Part shown: piece after piece, positions 6,413 through 8,665 of the stretch
Numbering within the stretch: the stretch's first letter is position 1
Layout: each line of letters opens with the position of its first letter
DNA from: an uncultured Clostridia bacterium
Lineage (GTDB): Bacteria; Bacillota; Clostridia; Oscillospirales; Acutalibacteraceae
DNA: 8,665 bases
NCBI GenBank assembly: GCA_946539105.1
Contig: CAMNHG010000055.1
Span: 1 to 8,665, forward strand
Reading direction: 5' to 3'
Notes under the pieces: model-generated
Seen by the model: only the letters and a program-made list of their open reading frames with translations
The model's database searches: none
Told to the model about the DNA's origin: nothing
Position numbers and translations under genes: made by a program

Positions 6413-8395
6413 TTATTTATCCTCCTGAATTTTAATATATTTACTATTTAACGAGAACGGCTCAAATTCTTTTCCGCCGCCCTCATAAAACTTGCTGAAC
6501 AGCTCAACGTACTGCAGTCTCATCGTGTGAACGTAAGAGCCGAGCGCGTTAAGACCGATATTGATAACGTGGCCGATTACGAAAATCAAAATCATAAACA
6601 CAATGCCGAGCACGTTTGTGCCCATCATTGTCGAGAGCATATTGAACACCTGCGCCATAACGCCTGTGGTAAGTCCCAGTGCCAAAAGTCTTGAATAGCT
6701 GAGCAGGTCGCTGACGTAGCCGGTGATGTCGTAGAGCGAGGCAAGTCCGCCGACAGCCTTGCCGACAATTCCCTTTTTGCCCCTGCCTTGAGTCAGCACA
6801 AGTCCGACCGCGCAGGCAATCGCGATAACCGCGCCTACGGTTACGAGAGTGGGCGAGAACGCCATACCTGCCGCCAAAACAGCGAAGCCGATTAGCATAA
6901 GCATCCACAGTCCGGTGTCAAAAAACGCTCCGGCGTAGTCCTTTTGCCTGATGCAGACTATAAACTTACATCCCATACCCACGAGGATGTGGATAAGACC
7001 GAACGCGATGGAGACAATCATCAGCACAAGTGCGTCCTTTTGCGGGTCGAGCGTAGGCCACAGGAAAAAGTCAGCCATTGTCATTTCGTTGCCCGTAAAG
7101 GTGTTGTACAGCACCGCCGGCGCGTCGCCGAAGAAGCTGCCGAACACAAAGCCCCAAAGCGTTGTTGAAATACCGCAGTACTGGAACAGCTTTAGGTTGT
7201 TGCGCATCTTTTTATCGGGCTTGAAAATTTTAATCATAAGCCCGGTCGCGATAACCATCAAAATTCCGTAGCCCGCGTCCGAGAACATCATTCCGAAGAA
7301 GAAGTAGAAGAAAAACGCGAGTATCGGGGTAGGATCTATATCGTTTTTGCCCGGGGGAGAGTACATATTAAGTATGCCCTCGGCAGGCTCTGCGAACCTG
7401 TTGTTTTTCAGCTTAACGGGAGCGTCGTCGCCCGCGTCGTCAAACTCTACAACACAGTCACACACTCTTGTGCAGAGTGCTTCGAGCTTTTCGCAGTTGC
7501 TTTCCGGGACGTAACCGTCAAGCACAAAGACGTGCTTAGAATGGTCAAGTCCGTTGATTACATTGTATTTGTCGCTTCTGATTCTGAAATAATCCTGAGT
7601 AGTCTTGATATCCTCACGCATAGGCGCGAAAGAGGCGATTTCCTTTTCCGCCTGTTCGCTCTCTTGTTTGAGCTTTTCGCTTTTTGCCTTAAGCTGTTCG
7701 GTTTTGACCTTCGGTACCTTGCTGGTCGGGCTCATCGGACGTGAATAGCCCAAGCTCCTTAAGCAATCCTCAGCCATAACCTTTTGGCTTATGGGTACGA
7801 ACAGAACAAAGTTTGTAAGTCCGTGCCCGGTGTGAATAACCTCGGCTTCACATTCAAGAGCCGGGTTTTCCCCTGCAAGCCTTTCTTTAATCTGCTGTTC
7901 GGAATATTCCTCGGGAAGCGAGCCTATGAACACCGCGGTTGACTTTGTACCGGTAGTGTTCAGCGGAATGTCAAGATTTTTCCACGAATCGAGCATATCG
8001 AGCTTTGAGCGTATCTTGACTTGCTCTGCGGAGTTGTCGGTAATCAGCTTGTCAAGCTCGACGAGCTTGTTGCATGCCGATATGACCTCGCCCGATTTAG
8101 AGGCGATAACTCCGATTTCGTCGGGATCGACCTCGCGCCTTCCTCTGAAGGAATCGAGCATACCTGATTTTTCGGGAACGATGTTGTCCAAAATCTTTAG
8201 GGCGTGCTCGGTAAGCTGAACATTGCGTTCAAAAACCTGCATCTGAGAGGATTTGTCGATTTTCTTAAATCCCTTTTTGCCGCTTTCGGTCTTGCGAACC
8301 TGAACCAGACCGCTGTCCTGCAAATGCTCAAGCAGGCGTTTTCTATCCTCGCGCAGGGCGATAATCCGCACGGTTTTCATTTTTTCTATTGCCAA
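6413..8395 (-). CDS. ntpI: A/V-type ATPase membrane stator subunit I
   Basis: Subunit I (NtpI, homologous to eukaryotic subunit a), 660 residues. It carries the two ion half-channels next to the K ring and anchors the peripheral stalk. The N-terminal half (1-340) is cytoplasmic, with a coiled-coil arm around 225-275; the C-terminal half holds about eight membrane helices starting near 355. Family motifs are FFFGMMFSDAGYG (364-376), SYSRLLALGL (566-575) with Arg569, and HTMRLQYVEL (623-632) with Arg626; these arginines align approximately with the functionally important Arg573 and Arg629 of E. hirae NtpI. The start is TTG at 8395: GGTGAT lies five bases upstream and the N-terminus MAIEKMK is the family's usual beginning. 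An ATG at 8380 (MKTV) lacks a good ribosome site. It is the first gene of the operon in this window. Confidence 0.96.
   Translation of the reverse strand: MAIEKMKTVRIIALREDRKRLLEHLQDSGLVQVRKTESGKKGFKKIDKSSQMQVFERNVQLTEHALKILDNIVPEKSGMLDSFRGRREVDPDEIGVIASKSGEVISACNKLVELDKLITDNSAEQVKIRSKLDMLDSWKNLDIPLNTTGTKSTAVFIGSLPEEYSEQQIKERLAGENPALECEAEVIHTGHGLTNFVLFVPISQKVMAEDCLRSLGYSRPMSPTSKVPKVKTEQLKAKSEKLKQESEQAEKEIASFAPMREDIKTTQDYFRIRSDKYNVINGLDHSKHVFVLDGYVPESNCEKLEALCTRVCDCVVEFDDAGDDAPVKLKNNRFAEPAEGILNMYSPPGKNDIDPTPILAFFFYFFFGMMFSDAGYGILMVIATGLMIKIFKPDKKMRNNLKLFQYCGISTTLWGFVFGSFFGDAPAVLYNTFTGNEMTMADFFLWPTLDPQKDALVLMIVSIAFGLIHILVGMGCKFIVCIRQKDYAGAFFDTGLWMLMLIGFAVLAAGMAFSPTLVTVGAVIAIACAVGLVLTQGRGKKGIVGKAVGGLASLYDITGYVSDLLSYSRLLALGLTTGVMAQVFNMLSTMMGTNVLGIVFMILIFVIGHVINIGLNALGSYVHTMRLQYVELFSKFYEGGGKEFEPFSLNSKYIKIQEDK
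6421..6426 (-). promoter_or_regulatory. Ribosome binding site of ntpK inside the end of ntpI
   Basis: A perfect AGGAGG on the minus strand, ten bases before the ntpK ATG. It is formed by the Gln-Glu-Asp codons of the C-terminus of ntpI. It is the strongest consensus site in the operon, fitting the need for many K copies per ring. Confidence 0.75.
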
Positions 8396-8400
8396 ACAGT

Positions 8401-8406
8401 ATCACC
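8401..8406 (-). promoter_or_regulatory. Ribosome binding site fixing a TTG start for ntpI
   Basis: GGTGAT on the minus strand followed by the five-base spacer ACTGT and TTG (8395-8393). The ATG at 8380 is preceded only by an A-rich stretch, so this site favours the TTG. Confidence 0.65.
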
Positions 8407-8430
8407 ACACTTTTATTTTTGGTATTAAAT

Positions 8431-8458
8431 GGATAATGGATAGTGGATAATGGATAAT
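8431..8458 (-). repeat. Heptanucleotide tandem tract, 4 units, upstream of ntpI
   Basis: Four contiguous units of GGATAAT on the + strand, the second being GGATAGT. On the minus strand this reads ATTATCC, a variant of the ATTAAC/ATTATC family found in the other spacers. The flanking ATTAAAT (8424-8430) could be a decayed fifth unit. It lies 36 bases before the ntpI start codon, in the probable untranslated leader. Confidence 0.85.
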
Positions 8459-8463
8459 TTCGG

Positions 8464-8505
8464 TCGGGAATATAAGCCGGATATATTTGAAAAATCGACT
8501 CCCGA
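8464..8505 (-). other. Inverted repeat in the presumed operon leader
   Basis: TCGGGAGT (8505-8498 on the minus strand) can pair with ATTCCCGA (8471-8464), 8 pairs including one G-U, around a 26-base AT-rich loop. No U-tract follows, so it is not an obvious terminator. If transcription starts where the candidate promoter predicts, the stem would lie at the very 5' end of the mRNA, a position known in other mRNAs to stabilise transcripts. Confidence 0.4.
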
Positions 8506-8510
8506 ATGAA

Positions 8511-8539
8511 TTAATATGGTGCGAAACTAATATTTCCAA
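8511..8539 (-). promoter_or_regulatory. Candidate sigma-A promoter of the operon
   Basis: TTGGAA (8539-8534) and TATTAA (8516-8511) on the minus strand are separated by exactly 17 bases; each matches the vegetative consensus at four of six positions. The predicted start would be near 8504, giving a leader of about 110 bases. A competing -10-like TATATT at 8474-8469 has no convincing -35 box. The operon might instead be expressed partly from beyond the right edge. Confidence 0.35.
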
Positions 8540-8562
8540 ACACTCTGCATTATTTTAATTCG

Positions 8563-8582
8563 GGTGTGGGCGAAGCCCACCC
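8563..8582. other. GC-rich hairpin GTGGGC-GAA-GCCCAC
   Basis: A 6-bp perfect stem (8566-8571 with 8575-8580) with a three-base loop. It is extendable by two G-C pairs (8563-8564 with 8581-8582) across a bulged T at 8565. No U-tract follows on either strand. It stands two bases before a heptad tract and may belong to the same compound repeat. Confidence 0.6.
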
Positions 8583-8584
8583 AT

Positions 8585-8617
8585 AATTATCAATTATCAA
8601 TTCTCAATTATCAATTC
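8585..8617 (+). repeat. Heptanucleotide tandem tract, about 4.7 units
   Basis: AATTATC on the + strand, repeated four times (third unit AATTCTC) with a partial fifth (AATTC). It lies between the GC-rich hairpin and the + strand terminator-like hairpin. Its orientation is opposite to the three other tracts in the window. Confidence 0.85.
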
Positions 8618-8640
8618 AAAAGCAGCGCAGCTGCTTTTTT
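8618..8640 (+). terminator. Intrinsic-terminator-like hairpin
   Basis: AAAAGCAGC (8618-8626) pairs perfectly with GCTGCTTTT (8630-8638) around a three-base loop, followed by T residues to 8640. The + strand tail (six T) is better than the minus strand tail (four T, then GAATTG). No + strand gene lies to its left in this window, so it either ends a minus-strand gene beyond the right edge, insulates the operon from both sides, or ends an unannotated + strand RNA. Confidence 0.6.
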
Positions 8641-8665
8641 AATCACGCTTTCGCGGTTTTTACCG

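Noticed and set aside
6549..6908. A 119-codon minus-strand frame inside ntpI
   Set aside because: It is a shifted reading of the membrane-helix region of ntpI, rich in Arg and Cys, with the main frame intact throughout. No frameshift is indicated.
8585..8617. CRISPR-like array
   Set aside because: The units are 7 bases with no spacers, so it is a simple tandem repeat.
8611..8665. Possible C-terminal end of a minus-strand gene entering from the right edge (stops at 8645-8643 or 8613-8611, depending on frame)
   Set aside because: Fewer than 20 codons are visible, and one of the frames reads through the palindrome of a terminator hairpin. No family assignment is possible.

Overview
The window is almost entirely one operon, read on the minus strand from about 8395 down to 155. 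It encodes an A-type/V-type (archaeal/vacuolar-type) rotary ATPase. The gene order in the direction of transcription is I-K-E-C-F-A-B-D, the core order of the Enterococcus hirae ntp cluster and of many Clostridia. The sequence points to an anaerobic member of the Bacillota, probably a gut Clostridia lineage of the Oscillospiraceae/Ruminococcus kind. Supporting signs are strong GGAGG-type ribosome sites, TTG/GTG starts, coding DNA of moderate GC with AT-rich spacers, and heptanucleotide tracts in the spacers. The taxonomic call is inference.

Layout from right to left: 8396-8665 is gene-free and holds a + strand hairpin/terminator module, a heptad tract, a leader hairpin and a tentative promoter. 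Next come ntpI (8395-6413, membrane stator) and ntpK (6410-5937, rotor ring). A 58-base spacer with a heptad tract leads to atpE (peripheral stalk, to 5288), then atpC (5277-4306, ring-to-shaft connector) and atpF (4313-3990, central shaft). These are followed by atpA (3958-2192, catalytic), atpB (2192-819, non-catalytic), atpD (808-155, central shaft), a heptad tract and a strong intrinsic terminator (129-90). Positions 1-89 hold nothing I can firmly assign.

The genes are tightly packed (10-base gaps, an 8-base overlap, a TGATG junction), as expected for a complex made from one mRNA. A3B3 is the catalytic head, D and F the shaft, C the cap on the K ring, I the membrane stator and E the peripheral stalk. 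The K protein keeps the full set of Na+-coordinating residues known from the E. hirae ring, so the enzyme is predicted to be Na+-coupled. The usual coiled-coil partner of E (subunit H, NtpF/AhaH) is not in this operon.

The enzyme itself is ordinary. The part that deserves a second look is the non-coding sequence: four separate 7-nt-period tracts of one related consensus, two of them joined to a hairpin terminator in the same relative orientation, one overlapping a stop codon and one inside the operon.
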